Origin: SM23-73-3 sp049643405
GTDB taxonomy: Bacteria > Zixibacteria > MSB-5A5 > SM1-73
Assembly: GCA_049643405.1 (NCBI GenBank)
Contig: JBARPX010000179.1
Span: forward strand, 1 to 55,818
Length of the DNA: 55,818 nucleotides
Direction: 5' to 3'
Part shown: piece by piece, positions 41,567-50,100 of the stretch
Layout: each line of letters opens with the position of its first letter
Position numbering within the stretch: the stretch's first letter is position 1
The notes under the pieces: model-generated
What the model was told of the DNA's origin: nothing
Database searches by the model: none
Seen by the model: the letters and a program-made list of their open reading frames with translations, nothing else
Translations under genes and position numbers: made by a program

Positions 41567-43288
41567 CTACCCACCAATCGCCAGCTCCTTCTCATCCTTG
41601 ACGCCTCCGGCGACTTCTCCTCCCGCAACTGGCAGGATGACCATGAAGGTGGTTCCCTGACCCATCCTGCTGCTTACTTTAATCTCTCCGCTGTGATTCT
41701 TGATCAGGCCGTAGCTGACTGAAAGACCCAGTCCGGTGCCCTCTCCCACCTTCTTGCTGGTAAAGAAGGGCTCAAATATCTTGTCTAAGTTCTTCTCGGA
41801 AATGCCCACCCCGGTATCGGTGAAAGAGATCTGTACCGTTTTTGCATCTTCTCCGATTCCGCTGGCAACCGTCAGTGACCCCCCGTCCGGCATGGCCTGC
41901 GCAGCATTCAGGATAAGGTTGGTGAAGACCTGCTGTAACTGACCGGAGTTTCCGTTGATCTGCGGCAGGGACTCAGCCAACTCTTGGGTCAGATTCACCT
42001 TGCTCTTCTGAATCTGATGTCTGGTGAACTTCAAGGTCTCCTCCAAAACCAGGCTTACCGCGATTGGCTCGAATTCCTCCTTGCGCGAGGCCCGGCTGAA
42101 TTTCAGGAGACTCTGAATGATGGAGCGACACCGCTTGGTCTGCTGTTCGATGTCTCTCAGATATAGCAGGAAGGTGGCCGTGTCTTCCGGGGTGAACTCG
42201 GAGAGTTGCTTCTGATCAATCTTTTCTAAGGCGAACTGGGAGTATCCCAGGATACCGCCCAGAGGATTGTTCAGCTCGTGCGCCACCCCGGCAGCCAGTT
42301 GTCCCACCGCCGCCATTTTCTCCATCTGGATCAGTTGAACCTGGGTGTCTTTCAGGCTCTTTAAGGCATTCTCCAACTCCCGGTTGGTCTTCTCCAACTC
42401 CCGATTGGTCTTCTCCAGTTCGGCTGTTCTCTCCTTAACCTTCCCCTCCAGGGTGCGATTATACTCCTCGATCTTCTCTCTTGATTCCTTCAGTGAAGTT
42501 GTCATTCTGTTGAAGGAAGAGGCCAGCGTGCCTATTTCGTCCTTGGTGGTTACCTTCACCACCTGAGAAAGATCTCCGCTGGCCACTTTTTCCGTGGCCT
42601 GAACCAGTTTCTTTACCGGCTTAATGACTATGTTGACCAAGAAGATGGCCAGCACAACTCCCACCGCCACGACCAGTGCCGTTAACAGCACTACAATCCG
42701 CTTCATGTCCGAGATTTCCCTGCGCATGTTCTGCAGGGACATCCCTATCTCAGCCAGCCCGATCTGCTTCTTTCGGGTGACCGCAGCATTCTTATCCTCC
42801 AACAGCAGCCCCACCTCTTCCTTTGACCTTTCCACCCGGGTCGTCTTGATGGGATAGCTAAAGTCGTAGAATTCCTGCCCGCTAACGACGTAGTACTCTT
42901 TGGACGGCAGCGTTGAGGAGGGTGGTGCGTCGTCTGGCCGAAACTTGGAGTGCACCTGATGAAACTCCCCGCTGCGCTCCCATTCCGCGAGGATGTTTCC
43001 CCTTCGGTCCCGGATGTTGATGTATACCACCTCTTCCTCTTGGTACAGGCCCTCCATCAGATTCAACAGAAGCGGTTTGTTCTCCACCAGCACCCCGTAC
43101 TCGGCGTTGTGAGCCAGATTTCTCACCATCGATTTCCCCCTCTTTTCCAACTCCATCTGAATCATCGAGCTTTGTCTCTCGATTAAGAAGACGCTGAGGA
43201 TGATGGAGGTGACCAGTATCAGAAAAGAGATGGTCAGGACGGATTTCGTCTTAAGTCCCAAGTGCAGTTGGGGGAACCTGGTTCTCAT
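41567..43288 (-). CDS. Membrane histidine kinase with HAMP domain
   Basis: The 573-aa kinase has a first span at about 15-35, an extracytoplasmic loop of 160 residues, a second span at about 197-220 ('VLLTALVVAVGVVLAIFLVN'), a HAMP domain, a coiled coil ('KTNRELEKTNRELENALKSL') and a kinase core with His337 in 'AAGVAHELNNPLGG', N-box 'NLILNAAQAM', 'DTGVGIS' and 'GTGLGLSVSYG'. The core belongs to the NtrB-like group. Its ATG overlaps the stop of the binding-protein gene (ATGA), so sensor and binding protein are made together. The natural ligand is unknown. Confidence 0.93.
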   Translation of the reverse strand: MRTRFPQLHLGLKTKSVLTISFLILVTSIILSVFLIERQSSMIQMELEKRGKSMVRNLAHNAEYGVLVENKPLLLNLMEGLYQEEEVVYINIRDRRGNILAEWERSGEFHQVHSKFRPDDAPPSSTLPSKEYYVVSGQEFYDFSYPIKTTRVERSKEEVGLLLEDKNAAVTRKKQIGLAEIGMSLQNMRREISDMKRIVVLLTALVVAVGVVLAIFLVNIVIKPVKKLVQATEKVASGDLSQVVKVTTKDEIGTLASSFNRMTTSLKESREKIEEYNRTLEGKVKERTAELEKTNRELEKTNRELENALKSLKDTQVQLIQMEKMAAVGQLAAGVAHELNNPLGGILGYSQFALEKIDQKQLSEFTPEDTATFLLYLRDIEQQTKRCRSIIQSLLKFSRASRKEEFEPIAVSLVLEETLKFTRHQIQKSKVNLTQELAESLPQINGNSGQLQQVFTNLILNAAQAMPDGGSLTVASGIGEDAKTVQISFTDTGVGISEKNLDKIFEPFFTSKKVGEGTGLGLSVSYGLIKNHSGEIKVSSRMGQGTTFMVILPVAGGEVAGGVKDEKELAIGG

Positions 43289-44307
43289 TGGTAGACCTCC
43301 TTGGCTACGCTGACTATGTGCGGAGGAATATCTAAGTTAATCTGCTCAGCCGTTCTCAGGTTCAGAATCAAATAGATCATTCTGGGGGTGGTGATGGGTA
43401 TGTACCTGGGGTTCTCGCCGGCTAAAACCCTCACGGCCAATTCGCCTGCCTGCCGACCCACGTCCTTATCGTTCCAGGCTAAGGTGAAGAGCGCCCCCGC
43501 CTTGACGAAGGAGGTGAACGGCCCCTGGAACGGAATGCCCTGGCGCAGAGTATAGAGCAGCAGGTATTGAGTGGACTGGGGAGTGAAGACGACGGTATCT
43601 GCCACGGCCCACAAGCCATCCACCTTCTGCCCCAACTTCTCTATGGCCTCGGGTATTTCCTTTTCCGAGGAGATGATGACCGGGACCAACTCCAGGCCGA
43701 TCTCTCGACAGACCCTTTTTGCCTCCTGGACCACAGGTTCGGAATCATGGGTGCAAATGACACCCACCTTCTGCAACCCGGGAACTATCAGCTTGAATTT
43801 CTCCAACTGTGTGCGGATCGGAATGTCCAGGGACGCTCCCGTCAGATTGCCTCCAGCCGATCTCATGCTCCGGGCGAATCCACTTGAGATGGGATTCAAC
43901 ACCGCAGAGAAGACTATGGGGATATCTGAGACGTTTTCCGAGACGAAAGCGGTCGACTTGGAACCGATGGTTACGATCAGATCCGGATTCAATTCCCGGA
44001 TCTTATCGATCTGCCCCTTGTCGGGAAACTGAAGAGAAAGATCGTACTCGATAAAGACCGGGTTCACATTGCCTTTTCGGATCTCCTTTTTCACCCCTTC
44101 AGCCGCAGCCTGAAAGAAGGGTGATTCACTGCTTTTTACGATGACGATCCTTCTCTCCTCAGAAAAGGCAATTCCGGTAAACATGGCCAAAAACAGAAGG
44201 CCGAGAAGTGCCCTTCCAAAGATATTCATCTTTTTGAAGAACATCAACTTGTGCAATGGGGACGTTTTCATTTTTCGCATTTCGATATATTTTGTTATCG
44301 ACGGCAT
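43285..44307 (-). CDS. ABC-type periplasmic binding protein (ABC_sub_bind) paired with the kinase
   Basis: From the ATG at 44307 (AAGG upstream; Met codons at 44271 and 44229 are alternatives, and the frame stays open to 44445) the protein has 340 aa. A signal segment ('LLGLLFLAMFTGIAFS') is followed by the two-lobed ABC_sub_bind fold: 'IVIVKSSESPFFQAAAEGVKK', 'LIVTIGSKSTAFV', 'PIVFSAVLNPISSGF', 'VGVICTHDSEPVV'. In other genomes this family serves amino-acid-type importers. Here no permease or ATPase is nearby; the overlap with the kinase suggests it presents a ligand to the sensor's outer domain. Function as a sensor subunit is inference. Confidence 0.85.
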   Translation of the reverse strand: MPSITKYIEMRKMKTSPLHKLMFFKKMNIFGRALLGLLFLAMFTGIAFSEERRIVIVKSSESPFFQAAAEGVKKEIRKGNVNPVFIEYDLSLQFPDKGQIDKIRELNPDLIVTIGSKSTAFVSENVSDIPIVFSAVLNPISSGFARSMRSAGGNLTGASLDIPIRTQLEKFKLIVPGLQKVGVICTHDSEPVVQEAKRVCREIGLELVPVIISSEKEIPEAIEKLGQKVDGLWAVADTVVFTPQSTQYLLLYTLRQGIPFQGPFTSFVKAGALFTLAWNDKDVGRQAGELAVRVLAGENPRYIPITTPRMIYLILNLRTAEQINLDIPPHIVSVAKEVYQ

Positions 44308-44737
44308 TTCGACCTTCTTCACAGAATTCTTGCCACCGAGAGCGCAAAAGCCTTTGTAAGATTGAGGATGGGTGGAGAATTTTTCCACCAGATCGGCTTC
44401 CGAACGCGACTGGGGAGATCTCGGAGGGGCTTCGAATCTTTCCACTGTCGCTCATCTCGGCGGTCAGGACAGGGACCATGGAAGCGAAAAGCATCTGCTC
44501 GGTGTGACCGGTTGATGAGCAATGGGACGCTCACACGAGTGGGAGGCTCTGAATGTCTGAGTTACGACCCTGCCGGGGTGAAGCTCGGCCGAATGCCGAC
44601 AAAGGGGGTTATCCTTTCTGGAGGATTATCCGATAAAAGAAGCGAAAGGGACCTGGCGAAGGCGAAGGATCGGAAACAACCTGGCCAGGTCCGATGGTTT
44701 CGAATTGAAGGTAACGCCATCCGAAAGGAATGTATTG

Positions 44738-45529
44738 ATGACGGAGCTGCCGGCCCAGGTATCATGGGAGGATGGGCCACAACTTGAGCATAAGGTCTCA
44801 TCCGTCTCCCGGACTCACCGTGAGTCCCGCTGCGTCGCCCCCGATTTGCCCGCTGAGGGTGAGGCTCTGCTTACGGTGCAGCGGGTCAGCAAGGTTTTCG
44901 ACCGCAAGGTCGCGGCCCTGGATGAGGTCAGCTTTCAGATGGCGCGGGGAGAGTTTCTGCTCTTAGTCGGCCCTAACCAGGCGGGCAAGACCACCCTTCT
45001 CAGATTGATAGCCTCAGAGGAGAGGCCAACCCAGGGTGCCATTTTTTTTAACGGGTTCGACAGCCGAACTTTGAAAAGGAAGAAAATACCTTTTCTGAGA
45101 CGGAAGATGGGGAGGATCTTTCCCGATTTCAGATTGATAGACGACCTGAACGTCTTCGACAACGTGGCCCTACCATTGAGGATACTGGGCAAAAGGGAGA
45201 GGAGAATCAGAAGGGGGGTTCCAGAGGTTCTGGCGATGGCCGGAATTCGGGGGGCAAGCAGGCGGTTTCCTCCCAGCCTTTCTTCTGCCGAAAAGCAGAA
45301 GGCGGCCATTGCCCGAGCCCTGGCTGGAGATCCTCTGCTTCTATTGGCTGATGAACCGACCATGAACCTGGATAAAGATAGCGCAGATGAGATCCTGACG
45401 TTGTTGAAAGAGATCAACCTCCTGGGTACGGCGGTTCTGCTTGCCACTCGGCATTTCCGCCTGTGGGATGGTATCCTTCCCAGGATGCTCAGGCTGGAGA
45501 AGGGCAGATCAATCGGAGTCGGAATCTGA
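44738..45529 (+). CDS. ftsE: FtsE-like cell-division ABC ATPase with altered signature motif
   Basis: The ATG at 44738 has AAAGGAA eight bases upstream and gives 263 aa; a GTG at 44876 would match the normal FtsE length of about 220 better. Walker A 'GPNQAGKTT', Walker B 'LLLLADEPT' and the switch histidine in 'LLATRHFRLW' are intact. The ABC signature, normally LSGGxxQR, is 'LSSAEKQK', so the composite ATP site may be weak. It precedes ftsX and the EnvC-like gene, the standard order, and should couple cytoplasmic ATP to periplasmic amidase activation at the septum. Confidence 0.88.
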   Translation: MTELPAQVSWEDGPQLEHKVSSVSRTHRESRCVAPDLPAEGEALLTVQRVSKVFDRKVAALDEVSFQMARGEFLLLVGPNQAGKTTLLRLIASEERPTQGAIFFNGFDSRTLKRKKIPFLRRKMGRIFPDFRLIDDLNVFDNVALPLRILGKRERRIRRGVPEVLAMAGIRGASRRFPPSLSSAEKQKAAIARALAGDPLLLLADEPTMNLDKDSADEILTLLKEINLLGTAVLLATRHFRLWDGILPRMLRLEKGRSIGVGI

Positions 45530-45680
45530 CCCTCCTGTCGCCGGTTCTCACTGGGCGTTTCCGCCTCGTGCTCGGAAGTATGGTTCAAAAGGAGACCTGC
45601 AAGGATTTTGGAACACTCGATTGCTCATCGTGGCTGTCTTTGCCGGCCGGTTCCGTGCCTAACATATCCTTTGCACACCC

Positions 45681-46541
45681 ATGAGAATATCTTGTTTGAT
45701 TAAACAGGCTTTTTGCCAGACCGAGAAAAGGTTCAACTCCCAATTGCTTCTACTCCTCTGTATCGCTTCAGCCTTCCTGGCCTTCGGAGGCTTTCTCTTG
45801 ATCACCCTGAATCTGAGAGCCGCGGTGCAGAACCTGAAAGGCGAAGTGCAGATCGAGGTTTATCTTAACGACCATATAACCTCACCGGAGTTCCACTCTC
45901 TCCTGCAGAAGATGAGAGTATTTCCTGAGGTGGAAAAAGTGAGATACAGGTCCAAACGCGAAGCTTTGACTCAGATGGAGAATTATCTCGGAGAAGATCT
46001 CTTGCCGGGACAGGATTCCAGCCCGCTTCCAGCCTCCTTCTTAGTCAGTATCAGAGAGGAACACAGGCGATTTGAGCCGGTGGCCCGGGTCGCATTCAGA
46101 GTACAAAAAGAAGAGGGGGTGGAGGAGGTCGTGTTCGGCGGAACCTGGTTGAAGAAGTTGGATCGAGTCATCTCCGTGTTTCTTATGATAGACTTAGCTC
46201 TGGGCACCTGCATGGCGCTGGCAATCGTTATGATCGTGGCGAATCTCACGAGGGTCACGGTCCGCTTGAGGGCAGAATCAATCCGTATCATGAGCTTGCT
46301 GGGAGCCAGCAGTGCAGATATCTCCCTCCCTCTCTTGATACTGGGAATCTCCTTAGGTGGGTTTGGTGCACTTCTCGGCATTTTGTTCCTGTGGGCTGGA
46401 TACTTGACTTTCACAAGCCAATTCTTAGCCATAAGATTCCTTCCAGTCCACATGGTGGTGGGAATGGTCGTTTGGGGAATGGCTTTGGGAGCCGGGGGAA
46501 GTCTCATCCCGACCATGAGACTTCTTCGAGCCCGGTGGTGA
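45681..46541 (+). CDS. ftsX: FtsX-like permease
   Basis: The 286-aa protein has the FtsX plan: one N-terminal span ('LLLLCIASAFLAFGGFLLIT'), a periplasmic domain of about 110 residues with 'IEVYLNDHITSPEFHSLLQK', and three C-terminal spans around 'IRIMSLLGASSADISLPLLI'. FtsX transmits the FtsE cycle to periplasmic hydrolase activators. A gap of 151 bases separates it from ftsE and 52 from the EnvC-like gene. No strong ribosome site is seen before the ATG. Confidence 0.92.
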   Translation: MRISCLIKQAFCQTEKRFNSQLLLLLCIASAFLAFGGFLLITLNLRAAVQNLKGEVQIEVYLNDHITSPEFHSLLQKMRVFPEVEKVRYRSKREALTQMENYLGEDLLPGQDSSPLPASFLVSIREEHRRFEPVARVAFRVQKEEGVEEVVFGGTWLKKLDRVISVFLMIDLALGTCMALAIVMIVANLTRVTVRLRAESIRIMSLLGASSADISLPLLILGISLGGFGALLGILFLWAGYLTFTSQFLAIRFLPVHMVVGMVVWGMALGAGGSLIPTMRLLRARW

Positions 46542-46593
46542 AAGGGACGATTGTAGGCAAACTCTAAAATTCTAAAGCAGATCCGGTGAAATC

Positions 46594-47802
46594 GTGCGAA
46601 GAACCTCTCTCCATCGACACATCCGTGTACAAAGGTTGGTGAAGGAATTCTTGTTGGTTTTTCTGGCGGGGTTCTGTATATTTGTCAACCGGGCCTTGCC
46701 GGACTCGCTCTACGTAGAAATGAGAGATAGAGCACATGATCTGGCCCGGATCGAAAGGGAACTGGACGCAAAAAGAGCCTGGATGGAGACACTCGACCAC
46801 AGGGAGCAGGACGCCTTTGAGGAGCTTTTGGACCTTGAGGAAAAGCTGGAGTTGACCCGGCGATTGATTGGTGGGCTGGCTTCAAAGGAAACGGCGGTGG
46901 ACAGAAGGTTGCAGTCAGAAGCAAGAAGCTTAGAGGAGGTCAGATCAAGATTACGTTACCACCGGGAAGGGTCCCGCAGGAGATTGAGGGAGATATATAA
47001 GCATGGTCGGCTGGTTCCCCAAACCATGATCTGGGGGGTCGCCTCCCCGGTGGATTTGGCGAGTCGAATCAAACTTACCAAAAGGATTCTTGAAGAAGAC
47101 CGGAACCTGGCGAAAGGGATTGAAAGGCGGAAGGTTAATTTGGAAGAGAACAGTCAAAGCCTGGGTAAGAGTATGGCAGAGCTGTCCTGGCTGACGGGAA
47201 TAAAGAGCGAAGAGCAGAGAGCGTACCAGGGAGAATTGAGGGAGAGAGAAAAGCTGTGGAGGAGCATCAAATCGGAAAGAAGGCTCTATGTTCAGGTCAT
47301 TGGTGAGTTGGAGAAAAGGGTGGAAAATGTGCGCCGGGTACTGGGTGGACTTCAGGAAGATAGAACCCACAGGTTGACGGAAGAGCCCGACAAGGGCAAC
47401 CGATTTGAGACCCTGAAGGGAAGGCTCCCCTGGCCGGTCCAGGGGAGGGTGATATCCGCTTTTGGAGAAAAAAGGCATTCTTTGTTTCGTACCAGGATCG
47501 AAAACTCCGGGATAGAGATAGAGACGAAAGCCGGGACCGAGGTCGTAGCCGTGGCCGAAGGGAGGGTAATTTACCTTTCCCGGTTAAGAGGGTATGGGAA
47601 TCTGTTGATACTGGAGCATGGCAATGAGTATTACACGCTGTACGCCCGTCTTTCTGAGATTTCCGTCTGGCCCGGAGCCGAGGTGCGAAGACTTCAAAGA
47701 ATTGGAGTTGTGGGGGAAGGAGAAACCGGGGCGTCCCCCTGCCTGTATTTCGAGATCAGAAAGGGGAAGCGCCCCTTAGACCCCCTGGAGTGGCATGAAT
47801 AA
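46594..47802 (+). CDS. EnvC-like murein hydrolase activator with degenerate LytM domain
   Basis: A GTG start gives 402 aa: an N-terminal hydrophobic signal, about 230 residues of coiled coil, and a C-terminal LytM/M23 domain (about 285-402). All zinc-ligand positions are altered: 'SGIEIETK' in place of the HxGIDI motif, 'LYARLSE' where YAHL is usual, and 'CLYFEIRKG' where HFE is usual. It therefore cannot be an active endopeptidase and fits EnvC, which activates amidases through a catalytically dead LytM. Position directly after ftsX supports this. Its stop overlaps the holB start by one base. Confidence 0.88.
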   Translation: MRRTSLHRHIRVQRLVKEFLLVFLAGFCIFVNRALPDSLYVEMRDRAHDLARIERELDAKRAWMETLDHREQDAFEELLDLEEKLELTRRLIGGLASKETAVDRRLQSEARSLEEVRSRLRYHREGSRRRLREIYKHGRLVPQTMIWGVASPVDLASRIKLTKRILEEDRNLAKGIERRKVNLEENSQSLGKSMAELSWLTGIKSEEQRAYQGELREREKLWRSIKSERRLYVQVIGELEKRVENVRRVLGGLQEDRTHRLTEEPDKGNRFETLKGRLPWPVQGRVISAFGEKRHSLFRTRIENSGIEIETKAGTEVVAVAEGRVIYLSRLRGYGNLLILEHGNEYYTLYARLSEISVWPGAEVRRLQRIGVVGEGETGASPCLYFEIRKGKRPLDPLEWHE

Positions 47803-48905
47803 TGTCGTTTAAAAAAGTCTTAGACCAGAGGGTTCCCCAACGCATCCTCTCGGGAGCCTTGAAAAACAATCTTTTGGCCTCCGCTTATCTCTTCTACGGA
47901 GATCGGGGGACGGGAAAGTGGGCTATGGCCCTGGAGTTGGCCAAGGCGATCAACTGCGAGAAAAGCCAGGGCGAGGCGTGTGATACCTGTACCTCCTGTC
48001 TGAAGATAGGAAAGATGATCCATCCGGACGTAAAAATGATCTTCCCGGTTCCTTCCTCTAAGTCCGACGAGAAAAACCAAGAGGAGACAGAGAGATTCAG
48101 AAGGCTAAAGTCGGAGAACCCATATGCCATAGTCAAGTTTGACAAGAACGTGAACATCCCGGTGGAGCAGATACGGGCCATGCAGAGAGAGATCGCCTTA
48201 AAACCCTTCGAGGCAAGGAGGAAGGTGGTCATCATAGCCGAGGCAGAGAAGATGCACGTCTCGTCCGCCAATTCGCTCCTCAAGACCTTAGAGGAGCCTC
48301 CAGCTGATGCACATCTGATTTTGACCAGCAATGATGTGAACAAGCTTCTGCCCACGGCTGTCTCTCGCTGTCAGCAGATTAGATTCTCCAAGATACCGCC
48401 CAAGATCATTGAGGAAGAGCTTATGGAGGTCCATCATCTGGACAGAGAAAGAGCCTCCTATTATGCCAACGTCTGCAATGGAAGCTATGGTAGGGCTCTG
48501 GATTTCCTGCAAGGGGAGAAAGAGGGCCTGCGACAGGATGCCCTCAATCTCCTTGATGCAGCCACCGAGGGCGGAACCGGCAGGATCGTTCAGACGGTTA
48601 ACCAGGTGCTCCGGCGATGGGATAGAAACTCGATCCTTGAGATATTCGAATTCCTCATCTCCATTTTCAGGGACGTGCGCATGGTGATGAACGGAAGTGA
48701 TCGGTTGATCAACTCTGACTTAGCGCCTGATGTGGTCAAACTATCTCAAAAGTTCAAGCGTCAAAATACAGTTGAGGAGGCTTTCTTGGTGGTTGAGCAG
48801 GTCAGGATCGACTGTCAGATCAGAAACGCCAGCCAGAAGCTGGCTCTCTTGAGGTTGTGCCTCAAAATGAAGGGCTTCTGGCGAAGGGAAGCTGCAATGT
48901 CCTGA
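47802..48905 (+). CDS. holB: DNA polymerase III delta' subunit
   Basis: The 367-aa protein is a clamp-loader AAA+ subunit: P-loop 'GDRGTGKWAMALELAKAI', a four-cysteine zinc module in 'CEKSQGEACDTCTSC', and the sensor regions 'VSSANSLLKTLEEPP' and 'PTAVSRCQQIRFSK'. The delta' subunit helps open the sliding clamp; in most bacteria it does not need ATP hydrolysis, consistent with Trp replacing the usual Thr/Ser after the P-loop lysine. It is translationally linked to the envC-like gene (TAATG) and followed by ricT, a common holB-ricT-metG order. Confidence 0.92.
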   Translation: MSFKKVLDQRVPQRILSGALKNNLLASAYLFYGDRGTGKWAMALELAKAINCEKSQGEACDTCTSCLKIGKMIHPDVKMIFPVPSSKSDEKNQEETERFRRLKSENPYAIVKFDKNVNIPVEQIRAMQREIALKPFEARRKVVIIAEAEKMHVSSANSLLKTLEEPPADAHLILTSNDVNKLLPTAVSRCQQIRFSKIPPKIIEEELMEVHHLDRERASYYANVCNGSYGRALDFLQGEKEGLRQDALNLLDAATEGGTGRIVQTVNQVLRRWDRNSILEIFEFLISIFRDVRMVMNGSDRLINSDLAPDVVKLSQKFKRQNTVEEAFLVVEQVRIDCQIRNASQKLALLRLCLKMKGFWRREAAMS

Positions 48906-48971
48906 CCTAATGGCAGAATCGGCGGGCCTAAGAGCCTGCTCAAACAGTGAAAAAGAATCAAGGAGTACGAT

Positions 48972-49823
48972 GTGGCTGACATATATCTGGTGGAATTCAA
49001 AGGATCACGCAAGGAGTACTTCTCCAATCCGGACTGCCTGAGCATCAGACCCAACCACTACGTTATCGTTCAGGCCGAGAGGGGAGAGGACATGGGAAAG
49101 GTAACCAAGAAGGTCCCTGCTCAGATGGCGAAGCCGGAGAAAAAGCCCCAGAGGATTTTACGCTTGGCCACCTCTGAGGACTCAGACAGACTCCGGTCCA
49201 ACCGGGAGAAGGAGAGGGAGTGTCTGAAGGAATGTGAGAGAATGGTCTCGGAGAGAAACCTCCAGATGAAACTGGTGGATACGGAGCTTCAGTTCGATAA
49301 AAACAAAATCACCTTCTATTTTACCGCAGAGAAGAGGGTGGATTTCCGCGAGTTGGTGAAAGAGCTGGCCTCCACCTATAAGACCAGAATCGAGCTGAGA
49401 CAGATCGGGGTGAGAGACGAGGCGAGAAGGATAGGCGGATTCGGGGTGTGCGGTCTGCCTCTTTGCTGTGCCAGCTTCATCCGGGAGTTTGAGCCCATCT
49501 CCACTCATCTTGCCCGCGAGCAGAACCTGTCTTTAAATCCGGCCAAGATATCGGGCAACTGCGGTAGGCTTCTTTGCTGCTTGCGATACGAGAAAAAGCT
49601 CTACGAAAAAAGCCTCCCCTTATATCCCAAGCTCGGCCAGAGGTTCACCACGGAAAAAGGTGAAGGGGTGGTGGAGAAGCTCAATATCTTCAAGGAATAT
49701 GTGGTAGTGAAACATGAAACCGGCGAGGGGGAGAAGATTACCCTAACCCAGCTTCGGAAAAAGGAGAGAGAAAGACTGAAGCGTATTTCGCAGACGACCA
49801 AGCGCAGGGGATCGAGTTCCTGA
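48972..49823 (+). CDS. ricT: PSP1/RicT-like regulatory iron-sulfur protein
   Basis: The GTG at 48972 has AGGAG six bases upstream. The 283-aa protein is of the RicT (YaaT) family: 'DKNKITFYFTAEKRVDFREL' and the cysteine-rich segment 'RIGGFGVCGLPLCCASFI' with 'GNCGRLLCCLRYE' are diagnostic. In Bacillus RicT joins RicA and RicF in a Fe-S complex that affects RNase Y and mRNA processing. The position between holB and metG matches the order in Gram-positive bacteria and many others. The molecular role here is by homology. Confidence 0.92.
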   Translation: MADIYLVEFKGSRKEYFSNPDCLSIRPNHYVIVQAERGEDMGKVTKKVPAQMAKPEKKPQRILRLATSEDSDRLRSNREKERECLKECERMVSERNLQMKLVDTELQFDKNKITFYFTAEKRVDFRELVKELASTYKTRIELRQIGVRDEARRIGGFGVCGLPLCCASFIREFEPISTHLAREQNLSLNPAKISGNCGRLLCCLRYEKKLYEKSLPLYPKLGQRFTTEKGEGVVEKLNIFKEYVVVKHETGEGEKITLTQLRKKERERLKRISQTTKRRGSSS

Positions 49824-49855
49824 CGGACTTTAAGGGAGGCAAGTTTGGAGCATTT

Positions 49856-49883
49856 CCAGCACCTAACTTGAGTTAGGTGCTGG
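49856..49883. repeat. 28-bp palindrome, copy 2
   Basis: Arms CCAGCACCTAACT and AGTTAGGTGCTGG are perfect 13-bp inverted repeats around TG. Compared with 7445-7472, position 5 of the left arm and its partner in the right arm are both changed, keeping the pairing. It lies 33 bases after the ricT stop. The rest of the 277-bp gap to metG shows only short hairpins (GAGGAT-GA-ATCCTC) and no T-box signature. Confidence 0.75.
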
Positions 49884-50100
49884 CTCGAAGCCTGAAGGGT
49901 TGATCTAAGTCAAGAAATGCAAGTTACGTTCTTACATTAAGTTGTGGCCATCGGAATGGCGCGTACTGGAGTTGAGAGACTCCTACCGCAAGCCAACTCA
50001 GACTGAGTTTCCGAGGATGAATCCTCATCTTTAAGTTCCCTCCGGGGAGTGATTCTCCGTAGTCCATGACGTCGTATTCTCAAGACCTAAGGAGGAAAAA

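Noticed and set aside
49884..50100. T-box or SAM riboswitch before metG
   Set aside because: I searched for the T-box AGGGTGGNACCGCG signature and for S-box-like stems and saw neither, only small hairpins.
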